Shown: positions 1 through 7,464 of the stretch, one piece after another
Numbering within the stretch: position 1 is the first letter of the stretch
How the letters are laid out: the number at the start of each line of letters is the position of its first letter
Assembly (NCBI GenBank): GCA_009779395.1
Contig: WREJ01000004.1
Location: 1-20,675, forward strand
Source: Coriobacteriia bacterium
GTDB lineage: Bacteria > Actinomycetota > Coriobacteriia > WRKU01 > WQUG01
Length of the DNA stretch: 20,675 nucleotides
Reading direction: 5' to 3'
Made by a program: the position numbers and the translations under genes
Notes under the pieces: model-generated
The model's database searches: none
The model's input: only the letters and a program-made list of their open reading frames with translations
What the model was told of the DNA's origin: nothing

Positions 1-559
1 CAACATCACGCTGGTTGTTCATGATTGGGGTGGGGCGATTGGCTTTGGTTACGCGGTCAATCATCCGCAGAATGTGCAGAAAATCGTGGTGCTGAACTCC
101 GCGGCCTTTTATGACAGCGCGCTGCCAAAGCGGATTGCCCTGTGCCGCGGTGTGCTGGGTAAGTTTTTGGTGCAGCGTCTGAACTTGTTTGCGCGTGCTG
201 CCCTGTACATGACGACCACAAAAAAGCTGTCAAAAGAAAGCAAAAAGGAGTATCTGCGCCCCTACCGTAGCGTTGCCAGCAGAATCGGCATCTATTCTTT
301 TTTGCAAGACATTCCGGTAAAGCCTGACCATGCAACCAGACATCTTTTGGATAGTATTGAATCACGCTTGCCCGAAATACGCTCACAGCTGCTAATTTTA
401 TGGGGCAAAAAAGACTTTTGCTTTACCGAACACTTTTACCATCGCTGGAAGACCTTTTTTCCAGCAGCACGATCAGTACTGTATGAAACCGCCGGTCACC
501 TTGTCACCGAAGATGCTTCAGACGAGGTACTCAGAGAAATTAGGGAGTTTGTCCAGTGA
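1..559 (+). CDS. oleB: OleB-like alpha/beta hydrolase, 5' end missing
   Basis: The frame is open from base 2 to the TGA at 557-559, so only the C-terminal ~185 residues are present. It begins in the nucleophile elbow with VVHDWGGAIG; the Asp of HDWGG (codon 23-25) is the nucleophile expected in the haloalkane-dehalogenase-like branch. A later LWGKKD (Asp at 413-415) fits the acid position, and AGHLVTED (His at 497-499) supplies the catalytic His. In olefin biosynthesis OleB acts on the beta-lactone made by OleC, releasing CO2 and giving the cis-olefin. The OleC-like gene downstream, overlapping by 4 bases, is what moves the call from generic hydrolase to OleB. A true haloalkane dehalogenase cannot be excluded from this fragment alone. 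The upstream promoter and any oleA or oleD lie outside the window. Confidence 0.75.
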   Translation, partial: NITLVVHDWGGAIGFGYAVNHPQNVQKIVVLNSAAFYDSALPKRIALCRGVLGKFLVQRLNLFARAALYMTTTKKLSKESKKEYLRPYRSVASRIGIYSFLQDIPVKPDHATRHLLDSIESRLPEIRSQLLILWGKKDFCFTEHFYHRWKTFFPAARSVLYETAGHLVTEDASDEVLREIREFVQ

Positions 560-2088
560 ACACAGCATCACTACTCGAAACGCAGGCAGAACTACTGCCC
601 AATAAAACGGCCCTCGTGTGTGACGGCGAGCAGGTAACTTTTAAGCAACTTGACGACACAATAAATCGCTGTGCAAATTATTTTGTGAAGCAGGGAATCA
701 CACAGCAATCAAAAGTCCTGCTGTTTGTTCCTCCCTCGATAGAGCTTTCAGTGGCGACTTTCGCGCTATTTAAGGTCGGTGCCGTTCCCGTCTTTATCGA
801 TCCTGGCATGGGGGTCAAACGTCTGCGCAGAGCCGTTCAGGAAGTCTCTCCACAGGCAATGATTTGCGTTCCACGCGTGCGCGTACTAGCCGCTGTGTTC
901 AGAAAAGAGTTCAAGGGTGTTGGAATAAGAATCGACTGCACAAAATTGCGCGCACAGGCACAAAGTGAGAGTACGACCTTTGAAAAATACGAAGCACCAG
1001 CAGACCAGATGGCAGCGATTTTGTTTACCTCGGGCGGCACAGGAAAACCCAAGGGAGTGGTCTACACGCACAAAATATTTATGACCCAGACAAAGCTGCT
1101 GCAAGAAATGTTTGCGCTGACTTCTGATGATGTCGACTTCCCCTGCTTTTCCCTGTTTGGCTTTTTCACGTTGGCGATGGGCCTGACTTCCTATATTCCG
1201 CCGCTAAACCCAACAAAACTCGCGCAGCTTGACCCAGCAGAGCTGGTCACCCTCATGAACCAGCACAAGGTGACTTTTGCGGCGGGGTCTCCTACCATTT
1301 GGATGAAGGTTGCCGACTATTGTCTAAAGCACAATATTCAAATCCCGACCCTGAGGTCGCTGGTGATGTTTGGTGCGCCCGTGCGGATAGCAATGCATGA
1401 AAAGTGGCAAAAGATTATCCCGAATGGAACGACCTATACTCCCTATGGGGCGACCGAAGCTTTGCCGATTTCGAATATCTCAGGTGATTACATTTTAGAA
1501 AATACGGCAGAAATGACCCTTGGCGGAGCAGGAACCTGCATTGGGACGGCCTGCAATAGCATCGACGTGAGGATTGCAAACGAGGACGAAATAGTCGTTG
1601 CCGGCGACGTTGTGACCAAAGAATACTACCAGGACGAAGAGGCGACGCACGCCAGCAAGCTCTACATTGATGGTACTCTGTTTCACAAGGTGGGCGATGT
1701 TGGCACAATCGACGAGCAGAACCGCATTTGGTTCTGGGGGCGCAAAAATCATGTCGTTATGCGGGGGGAGGAAAAGATATATCCCATCCCCTGCGAGACG
1801 GTGTTCACGCGCCATGCTGCGATTAAACGTGCCGCTTTAGTGGGTCCGTGCATTGATGGCAAAGTTGTACCATCACTGGTGTTAGAACTGCATGACGGCA
1901 GCACTGCTCTGCCCGATACGCTGCTCAAAGACCTGCGCGAGATACGCGACAGCTATCAGCACACAAAGCCAATCGAGCGTTTCTACCTGAAAGAAACTTT
2001 TCCTGTGGACGCACGCCACAACATAAAAATAGATAGAACGGCACTGCGCATCTGGGCAGAAGAAGAGAACCCACGGGCGTATTGCTAG
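556..2088 (+). CDS. oleC: OleC-like AMP-dependent ligase (beta-lactone synthetase)
   Basis: 510 residues, GTG start overlapping the hydrolase stop (GTGA), with GGGAG at 543-547 eight bases upstream. It is an ANL-superfamily enzyme: the ATP P-loop TSGGTGKPKG is at residues 158-167, the A5 motif YGATE at 297-301, the ribose-binding Asp at 381 (HKVGD) and the C-terminal-domain Lys at 491 (NIKIDR). The extended YGATEALP is characteristic, to my knowledge, of OleC rather than acyl-CoA ligases. OleC adenylates a beta-hydroxy acid and closes it to a beta-lactone in head-to-head hydrocarbon synthesis. No signal peptide or transmembrane segment is seen. Some actinobacteria carry OleB and OleC as one fused protein; here they are separate but overlapping. 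A different ANL ligase is the main alternative. Confidence 0.8.
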   Translation: MNTASLLETQAELLPNKTALVCDGEQVTFKQLDDTINRCANYFVKQGITQQSKVLLFVPPSIELSVATFALFKVGAVPVFIDPGMGVKRLRRAVQEVSPQAMICVPRVRVLAAVFRKEFKGVGIRIDCTKLRAQAQSESTTFEKYEAPADQMAAILFTSGGTGKPKGVVYTHKIFMTQTKLLQEMFALTSDDVDFPCFSLFGFFTLAMGLTSYIPPLNPTKLAQLDPAELVTLMNQHKVTFAAGSPTIWMKVADYCLKHNIQIPTLRSLVMFGAPVRIAMHEKWQKIIPNGTTYTPYGATEALPISNISGDYILENTAEMTLGGAGTCIGTACNSIDVRIANEDEIVVAGDVVTKEYYQDEEATHASKLYIDGTLFHKVGDVGTIDEQNRIWFWGRKNHVVMRGEEKIYPIPCETVFTRHAAIKRAALVGPCIDGKVVPSLVLELHDGSTALPDTLLKDLREIRDSYQHTKPIERFYLKETFPVDARHNIKIDRTALRIWAEEENPRAYC

Positions 2089-2159
2089 GTATTCTCGATC
2101 AGGAATGGACAGACTCCGCCACGCTGAGCTACAGTTTTTGCTCGATTCAAACATAAAAA

Positions 2160-2235
<76 letters not shown>

Positions 2236-2244
2236 ACGAGACTT

Positions 2245-2264
2245 GTCTGCAAAATAATGCAGAC
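2245..2264 (-). other. Hairpin in the tRNA-Phe 5' leader
   Basis: A perfect 7-bp inverted repeat, GTCTGCA/TGCAGAC with a 6-base A/T loop, lies nine bases before the mature 5' end of the tRNA. If transcribed in the tRNA precursor it would form a leader hairpin, perhaps affecting RNase P processing. On the + strand it has no T-run, so it does not look like a terminator. Confidence 0.5.
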
Positions 2265-2276
2265 GCGAGTACCCAT

Positions 2277-2303
2277 AGTATAGTAAAATTATGAAACCCG
2301 CAA
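2277..2303 (-). promoter_or_regulatory. Possible tRNA-Phe promoter
   Basis: On the minus strand a good -10, TATACT (2282-2277), follows a TTGCGG -35 candidate (2303-2298) with a rather short 15-base spacer. Transcription would begin near 2270, about 35 bases before the mature tRNA. An overlapping + strand TATAGT at 2279-2284 makes the site potentially bidirectional. Confidence 0.35.
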
Positions 2304-2371
2304 CGGTTTATCGTGTGCAGGCAATATTTCAGTGACCGTTGCCCCCGTAATTAGACCCCGCGCAAACGGGG
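2300..2371 (+). promoter_or_regulatory. Structured leader before the Pro/Gln-rich membrane protein gene
   Basis: Two dyads occur ahead of the chosen start at 2404: an 8-bp inverted repeat GCAACGGT (2300-2307)/ACCGTTGC (2335-2342) around a 27-base interior, and CCCCG (2356-2360)/CGGGG (2367-2371) around a 6-base loop. Neither has a T-run. They suggest a folded 5' untranslated region rather than a terminator. I recognise no known riboswitch in it. Confidence 0.4.
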
Positions 2372-2403
2372 CGCAGGCTGACAGAAATGGCAGGGATGTA
2401 ACA

Positions 2404-3927
2404 ATGACACAGGGATTTGCTGGTATGGCCAGTTTCCACTTCATACTGATAGGCTTTGTCTGGGTTGTGGGCTGCGCGATACTCTTTGCAGGAGCCTACC
2501 TGGTAGGCGCGCGCAATGGTGGTCGAGCAGCTGCGAAGTACACAGTTCTCATGACATGGATTTTCCTCGGTGGCATTATTGTCATTGCTGCGTATGCGTT
2601 TATCAGTCAAGAAATCCAGGGCTTCATCGAAACCTACAACTACTCTATTCTGATAGAGCTCGTCCTGCTTGCGATGGGTTGTGTTTGGATTATGTGGTTT
2701 ATGGCGACTCAGTATGCACGCGGTCGCATCGCAATTGACGAGCGTTTTGGCTCGAAAGAAAACTATCTATTGGCAAAAGAAGCAGCAAAGCGCGCTGCAC
2801 GGGGCGAGATTGTCGAGCATCTACCAGTACCGGTAGACACGACTGCCGGTGACCTCTCGGGTATCTCCGCGACTTTCCCGGCAGTGACAACAGGTACTGA
2901 CACCTTTGATTTGACAAACAGCATGCCTGTTGTTGATCCCGCACTTGCACCTGCGGCAGCAGCACCTGACATGATGGGACAGATTCCTGGCACACCAGCG
3001 GTACAACAGGCTGTTCCTGCCTTTGATTCTGTTGCGGCGCAAACTCCTCAGGTACCGCAGCCACAACAGCAGCCACAACAACAGATAATGGCACCCTTGC
3101 CGCTGACGGCTTCAAGTGGAGTAGCAGAGGGTGACGAGCAGTGGTTGCAGCAGCTCGGTTCTTTGGCAGAACAACCAGGACATGCTCTGCAGAATATGAC
3201 AGCAGAACCGCTACCGCCACAGCTAGCACAGGCGGCACCGTATCAGCAGGCACCACAAGTGCCACAGGCTCCCTACGAGCAGGCACCACAAATGCCGCAG
3301 ACTCCCTACGAGCAGGCTCCTCAGGCTGCCTATGGGGGGGCGACGGCAGCGACAGGGTATCAGAACCCTCTCGCGGCGGCTGCGACGCAGCCTCCTGCAG
3401 CAGTACCCCAGCAGCAGTTTGCTGCTGACTTTGCTGCAGTGCAGCAGCCATCACAGGTCGCAGTACCGCAGTCACCGCAACAGCCTGCAGTCTCGCCCTA
3501 TGGACAACTCGACCCCTTTGCGCAGCCACAGACACCGCCGGCTGATCCCTTTGCACAACATCCGCCTATCGGACAGGCTCCTGTACCGCAGCAGCCACCG
3601 CAACCGCCGGCTTTTGCGGCTCAGGTACCACCGCAACAACAACAGCCGCAGCAGCAGCCAGCGTATGGTGCGCCGGCAGGCTATCAGCAGATGCCACCAC
3701 AGGCAGCAATGCCGCCTGCTACGGTGCAACCGGCAGCAATGCCAGCGCAGATGCCACCACAGGCAGCACCTCATCCGGGGTTTGCGCAGCATCCTGCTGC
3801 AGCACCAGGCTATGGCGCAGCTCAGCAGCCCGTCCCCACAGCTGACCCGATGTCTGACATGTTGCGTGCTCATCTTGATCAGGTGCACGGTGGGGGATAT
3901 GGACAGACTCCTCCCCCTGCGTGGTAA
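2404..3927 (+). CDS. Three-helix membrane protein with long Pro/Gln-rich tail
   Basis: Unrecognised protein of 507 residues from the ATG at 2404, preceded by CAGGGATG; the in-frame GTG at 2332 lacks a ribosome binding site and would read through the leader dyads. Three hydrophobic helices lie at about 11-34, 46-68 and 81-102. The basic stretch between helices 1 and 2 (ARNGGRAAAK), the acidic one between 2 and 3, and the basic segment after helix 3 (ARGR, KEAAKRAARG) predict an outside N terminus and a cytoplasmic tail. The tail (about 140-507) is extremely rich in Pro, Gln and Ala, with repeats such as QAPQMPQTPYE and QMPPQAA, and should be disordered. It ends 37 bases before metH and may be cotranscribed with it. 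No enzymatic motif is visible; a scaffold or division/envelope role is only a guess. Confidence 0.85.
   Translation: MTQGFAGMASFHFILIGFVWVVGCAILFAGAYLVGARNGGRAAAKYTVLMTWIFLGGIIVIAAYAFISQEIQGFIETYNYSILIELVLLAMGCVWIMWFMATQYARGRIAIDERFGSKENYLLAKEAAKRAARGEIVEHLPVPVDTTAGDLSGISATFPAVTTGTDTFDLTNSMPVVDPALAPAAAAPDMMGQIPGTPAVQQAVPAFDSVAAQTPQVPQPQQQPQQQIMAPLPLTASSGVAEGDEQWLQQLGSLAEQPGHALQNMTAEPLPPQLAQAAPYQQAPQVPQAPYEQAPQMPQTPYEQAPQAAYGGATAATGYQNPLAAAATQPPAAVPQQQFAADFAAVQQPSQVAVPQSPQQPAVSPYGQLDPFAQPQTPPADPFAQHPPIGQAPVPQQPPQPPAFAAQVPPQQQQPQQQPAYGAPAGYQQMPPQAAMPPATVQPAAMPAQMPPQAAPHPGFAQHPAAAPGYGAAQQPVPTADPMSDMLRAHLDQVHGGGYGQTPPPAW
3247..3336 (+). repeat. 33-base tandem repeat in the Pro/Gln-rich tail
   Basis: Two adjacent in-frame 33-base units (3247-3279 and 3280-3312), differing at only a few bases, encode QAPQ[VM]PQ[AT]PYE; a third, decayed unit follows. 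The pattern points to expansion by slippage or unequal recombination. Confidence 0.8.
3688..3768 (+). repeat. 21-base direct repeat in the tail coding sequence
   Basis: An identical 21-base segment encoding QMPPQAA occurs at 3688-3708 and 3748-3768, exactly 60 bases apart and in frame. It is further evidence of internal duplication in the low-complexity tail. Confidence 0.75.
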
Positions 3928-3964
3928 CAATGAAGTCTTTGGCAGACGACAACCTTAAGGATTG

Positions 3965-6508
3965 ATGGATACTTTTCGCGAGCGGCTGGGTCGTGAGGTG
4001 CTGGTGCTTGATGGCGCGATGGGCACCATGCTGCAGCAGGCGGGGTTTCTGGCCGTTGGTGCCCCCGAGACGCTGAACCTGATTGAACCCGATTCGATTG
4101 CGCGCATACACAGCTTTTACCGTCTGGCGGGTGCTGATTGCGTGACGACCAATACCTTTGGCGCGAACCGCAGCAAGCTGGCGCACTATAACAACGCTGA
4201 TTTGGTCGAGCAGATTAACACGGCAGCGGTCAGGTTGGCGCGGCAAAGCGGCGCACCCTACGTGCTTGCTGACATGGGGCCAACGGGGCTGATTCTGGGT
4301 GCAAGCGCGAATAGCTCTGACAGCGCAGAAGCAGCAGAACCAGCGGCGGTGGTGGAGTTTGACCAGGTCTACGAAATCTTTTACCAGCAGGCAGCTGCTT
4401 TGGCAGCGGAACGACCCGATGCCTTTTTGTTGGAAACCTTTACCGACATCGCCGAGTTACGTTCTGCGGTTATTGCCTGTCGTGATGCGGATCCGACACT
4501 GCCGATTATCGCCTCGATTTCTCTGGGGCAGTCGGGTCGTATGGAGCTCTCTGGCACAAACCCTCAGGCAGCGGCGGTAATACTTGAAGCTCTGCGCGTT
4601 GACGCGATAGGTCTCAATTGCAGCCTCGGGCCTGAACAGATGCTGCCGCTGGTACGTCAACTGCGCGCGGCAACTACGCTGCCTGTGCTGGTTCAGCCAA
4701 ATGCTGGCATGCCCACCCTGGCGGCTGACGGCTCGACGTACTTTCCGGCAGCACCGACAGATTTCAGTCACTTTGCGCGTGACATGCATCAGGCAGGAGT
4801 TGCAGCAATCGGTTCCTGCTGTGGATCGACTCCCGAATTTACGGCAGCTATCGCTGACGAAGTCGCCGGTCTTTTCTGTACTTTTGATGCGGAGTCTGTC
4901 CAAACCAGCAACAGCGTGCCACAGCTTGTGCGTATTGCCAGTCCGCAGCGCGCCCTTACTATGGGTGCTGCGTTGCCGCTGCGCAGCATTGGCGAGCGTA
5001 TCAATCCCACGGGCAAGCCTGTGCTCAAACAGCAGTTACTGGCAGGCTCGATGACTATGGTGCGTGAACTGGCTGCTGCCCAGCAGGCGGCCGGTGTCGA
5101 TGTCCTTGACATCAACGTTGGTGTTGCCGGCATTGACGAGGTCACGACACTGAAAGCAGCAGTGTGTGCCGTAGCTGGTGCCTTTCCTCTGCCGATTGCC
5201 ATCGACACGACTAATCCTGCAGCACTCGAGGCAGCACTGAAAGCCTACCCAGGCAAGGCACTGGTCAACAGCGTGACAGGCGAGCAGAAAAGCCTTGATG
5301 CCGTACTGCCGCTGGTGGCGCGCTATGGTGCGGCAGTCGTTGTTCTTGCGCTTGACGAACAGGGTATCCCTGCAGATGCTGCAGGTCGCCTAAACATTGT
5401 GCGCAGGGTACGTGATGCAGCGCGCGAACGGGGCATTTCTGACAGTGATGTACTGGTTGACAGCTTGGTCATGGCAGCGGCAGCTGACAAAGACGCAGCG
5501 CGCATCACCCTGCAGACGATGCAGCTGGTGCAGCGCGAGCTGGGGCTTGCGACCATACTGGGCGTAAGCAATGTCAGCCACGGCTTGCCCAATCGCGCGG
5601 CACTCAACGCTGCTTTTCTGACCGCTGCTGCTCAGCAGAACCTGAGTGCTGCGATTATTAATCCCAACGACAGCAGCATCGCAGATACTGTTGCGACCAT
5701 CAATCAGACACGCGGCGACAGTGCTGCAGATAGCAATGTGGCGCAGATTACGCCACAGATTGACCACTCCCTTGCGGACTTTACCGCTTTGCTTGAAGCA
5801 GCCTTTCAGCCACAACATGTCCCCGACGATATCCCGCCCGACGCCAGCGAGCAAGAACTGCCGCCTGACCAGCAGCTTGTCCGCGCCCTTGTTTTGGGTG
5901 ACAGCGACGCTGCGCCACGTCTTGTGGACCTACTCCTCCACCAGGGCATGAGCGTTGACGCGGTGATTGCCGACATTTTGACCCCGACCATTCAGGATCT
6001 GGGTGCGCGCTTTGCCGAAGGCAGCGTTTTCTTGCCCCAGCTGATGGTAGCAGCAGAGGCGATGAAAGCAGCCGTGACTTGTGCAAAAACGCATCTGCCG
6101 ACGACTAATTGTGCCGAGGAGTTTGACCAAAACAGCAGCATGCAGGTGGTGTTTGCCACCGTAAAAGGCGACATTCATTCGATTGGCAAAGATATCTGTG
6201 TCTCGCTGCTCGAAAGCCAGGGAATCGAGGTCTGCAACCTGGGTGTTGATGTTGCATCGTCGCAAATTGTTGCTGCCGCCCGCGAGGCATCTGCCGTGTG
6301 TTTATCTGCGCTGATGACGACAACGCTTCCCGCTATGGCAGAAAGTGTTCGTGCTTTGCGTGCTGCTTATCCGCAGCTGCCGATTGTCCTCGGTGGTGCT
6401 GTCGTTACCCAGCAGTGGGCAGACAGTCAGGACGCCTACTATGAAGAGGACGCACCCGCGCTGGCACTGCGTATTGTTGATCTGCTGCAACCGAGTGCTG
6501 CGAAGTAG
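3965..6508 (+). CDS. metH: Cobalamin-dependent methionine synthase lacking activation domain
   Basis: 847 residues from ATG 3965 (AAGG four bases upstream; a TTG codon just before is less likely). The N-terminal homocysteine-binding barrel (about 5-300) has zinc ligands Cys219 and Cys285-Cys286 (GLNCS, GSCCGSTP). The methyltetrahydrofolate-binding barrel begins with IGERINPTG near 343 and runs to about 610. A four-helix cobalamin cap follows (about 635-715), then the B12 domain with DIHSIGKD, the cobalt-ligating His being 738. It transfers methyl from methyl-THF to homocysteine through B12. The protein stops after the B12 domain, so the AdoMet-binding reactivation domain of E. coli-type MetH (about 1,200 residues) is absent. 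Reactivation would need a separate protein, not in this window. metF follows 4 bases later. Confidence 0.93.
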   Translation: MDTFRERLGREVLVLDGAMGTMLQQAGFLAVGAPETLNLIEPDSIARIHSFYRLAGADCVTTNTFGANRSKLAHYNNADLVEQINTAAVRLARQSGAPYVLADMGPTGLILGASANSSDSAEAAEPAAVVEFDQVYEIFYQQAAALAAERPDAFLLETFTDIAELRSAVIACRDADPTLPIIASISLGQSGRMELSGTNPQAAAVILEALRVDAIGLNCSLGPEQMLPLVRQLRAATTLPVLVQPNAGMPTLAADGSTYFPAAPTDFSHFARDMHQAGVAAIGSCCGSTPEFTAAIADEVAGLFCTFDAESVQTSNSVPQLVRIASPQRALTMGAALPLRSIGERINPTGKPVLKQQLLAGSMTMVRELAAAQQAAGVDVLDINVGVAGIDEVTTLKAAVCAVAGAFPLPIAIDTTNPAALEAALKAYPGKALVNSVTGEQKSLDAVLPLVARYGAAVVVLALDEQGIPADAAGRLNIVRRVRDAARERGISDSDVLVDSLVMAAAADKDAARITLQTMQLVQRELGLATILGVSNVSHGLPNRAALNAAFLTAAAQQNLSAAIINPNDSSIADTVATINQTRGDSAADSNVAQITPQIDHSLADFTALLEAAFQPQHVPDDIPPDASEQELPPDQQLVRALVLGDSDAAPRLVDLLLHQGMSVDAVIADILTPTIQDLGARFAEGSVFLPQLMVAAEAMKAAVTCAKTHLPTTNCAEEFDQNSSMQVVFATVKGDIHSIGKDICVSLLESQGIEVCNLGVDVASSQIVAAAREASAVCLSALMTTTLPAMAESVRALRAAYPQLPIVLGGAVVTQQWADSQDAYYEEDAPALALRIVDLLQPSAAK

Positions 6509-6512
6509 CGTG

Positions 6513-7409
6513 ATGAACACAGCGGATCTCTTCAAAACGCAGTTTGTCTTTTCCTTTGAGGTCTATCCTGCAAAAAAGACGGCACCCATCGAGGTTGTTT
6601 ACCGTGCTGTGGACGGTCTCTCGAAACTTGCGCCCGACTACATTTCAGTGACCTATGGTGCCGGAGGTGCAGCAGCCACCGCTGCGGCCACGGTCGAAAT
6701 TGCCAGTTTTATCAAAAATACCTGTGGCACCCTTGCAGTTGCGCATCTGCCCGGCATCAATCTGACACGCGCCCAGGTACAGTCGCTGCTTGCTGCCTTG
6801 CGTGCCCACAACATTAGCAACGTGCTGGCTTTGCGCGGGGATCGCCGCCCACAGGACGACGCAAGCACCCAAGAAGGCGACTTTCACCATGCAAGTGACT
6901 TGGTCAGCTACATCAAAGAACTCGAAGCGCAGGAAGAGGGCGACCAGCACTTTAATATTATTGCTGCCTGTTACCCTGAAACCCACTGCGAGGCAACTGA
7001 CGCACAATCTGACCTTGCTTGGTTAAAAACAAAGGTAGATGCTGGTACAGCACAGCTGGTGTCACAGCTGTTTTTTGACAACGATGTGTTTTGCCGCTTT
7101 CTTGAGGCAGTGCGTGCTGCAGGCATCACCGTTCCCCTTCAGGCGGGTATCATGCCACTGACAAATCCGCGTCAAAGTGCGCACATCATCGAGCTATGTA
7201 ATCCCTCTGTGCCAAAAAAACTTGCGACCATAATCGAGAAATATCAGGACGATGAAAAGTCCTTTCATCAGGCAGGTATCGCCTATGCCACCGAACAAAT
7301 CGCCGACCTAATCGAGCGCGGTATTGATGGCATTCACCTCTATACCATGAACAGTATTGAAACTGCTCAGGCAATTACGAAAGAAATTTATCCAATCTTG
7401 GACCGCTGA
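6513..7409 (+). CDS. metF: 5,10-methylenetetrahydrofolate reductase
   Basis: 298 residues, the usual size of bacterial MetF. The ATG at 6513 is chosen because it lies just past the metH stop, giving probable translational coupling; a GTG at 6510 is an alternative. The FAD-containing barrel shows FSFEVYPAKKT (Glu16 in the catalytic strand), ISVTYGAGG, NVLALRGDRR, AACYPETHCEA and QLFFDNDVF. It reduces methylene-THF to methyl-THF, the methyl donor for the MetH encoded directly upstream. The segment AHLPGINLT departs from the more common AHLTC-type wording but the framework is intact. Confidence 0.93.
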   Translation: MNTADLFKTQFVFSFEVYPAKKTAPIEVVYRAVDGLSKLAPDYISVTYGAGGAAATAAATVEIASFIKNTCGTLAVAHLPGINLTRAQVQSLLAALRAHNISNVLALRGDRRPQDDASTQEGDFHHASDLVSYIKELEAQEEGDQHFNIIAACYPETHCEATDAQSDLAWLKTKVDAGTAQLVSQLFFDNDVFCRFLEAVRAAGITVPLQAGIMPLTNPRQSAHIIELCNPSVPKKLATIIEKYQDDEKSFHQAGIAYATEQIADLIERGIDGIHLYTMNSIETAQAITKEIYPILDR

Positions 7410-7431
7410 GCACGCAGATTATTTTATACTA
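7399..7431 (+). promoter_or_regulatory. Possible promoter for the lipoyl dehydrogenase gene
   Basis: TTGGAC at 7399-7404 is followed after 16 bases by TATTTT (7421-7426); a better -10 hexamer, TATACT (7426-7431), lies 5 bases further but with a 21-base spacer. The A/T-rich patch after metF makes independent initiation plausible. Confidence 0.3.
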
Positions 7432-7464
7432 GTCATATGCGTGATACTGCGAGAAAGGGTGGGC

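Noticed and set aside
2089..2159. Rho-independent terminator after oleC
   Set aside because: There is a short T-run at about 2135, but only a 3-bp stem before it; not convincing.
2332..2403. Upstream GTG extension of the membrane protein
   Set aside because: No ribosome binding site precedes 2332 and the segment contains two dyads; the ATG at 2404 has CAGGGATG before it.
2699..3556. A 285-codon minus-strand open frame opposite the Pro/Gln-rich tail
   Set aside because: It mirrors the low-complexity CAG/CCA repeats of the + strand gene, and no ribosome binding site or domain is seen.
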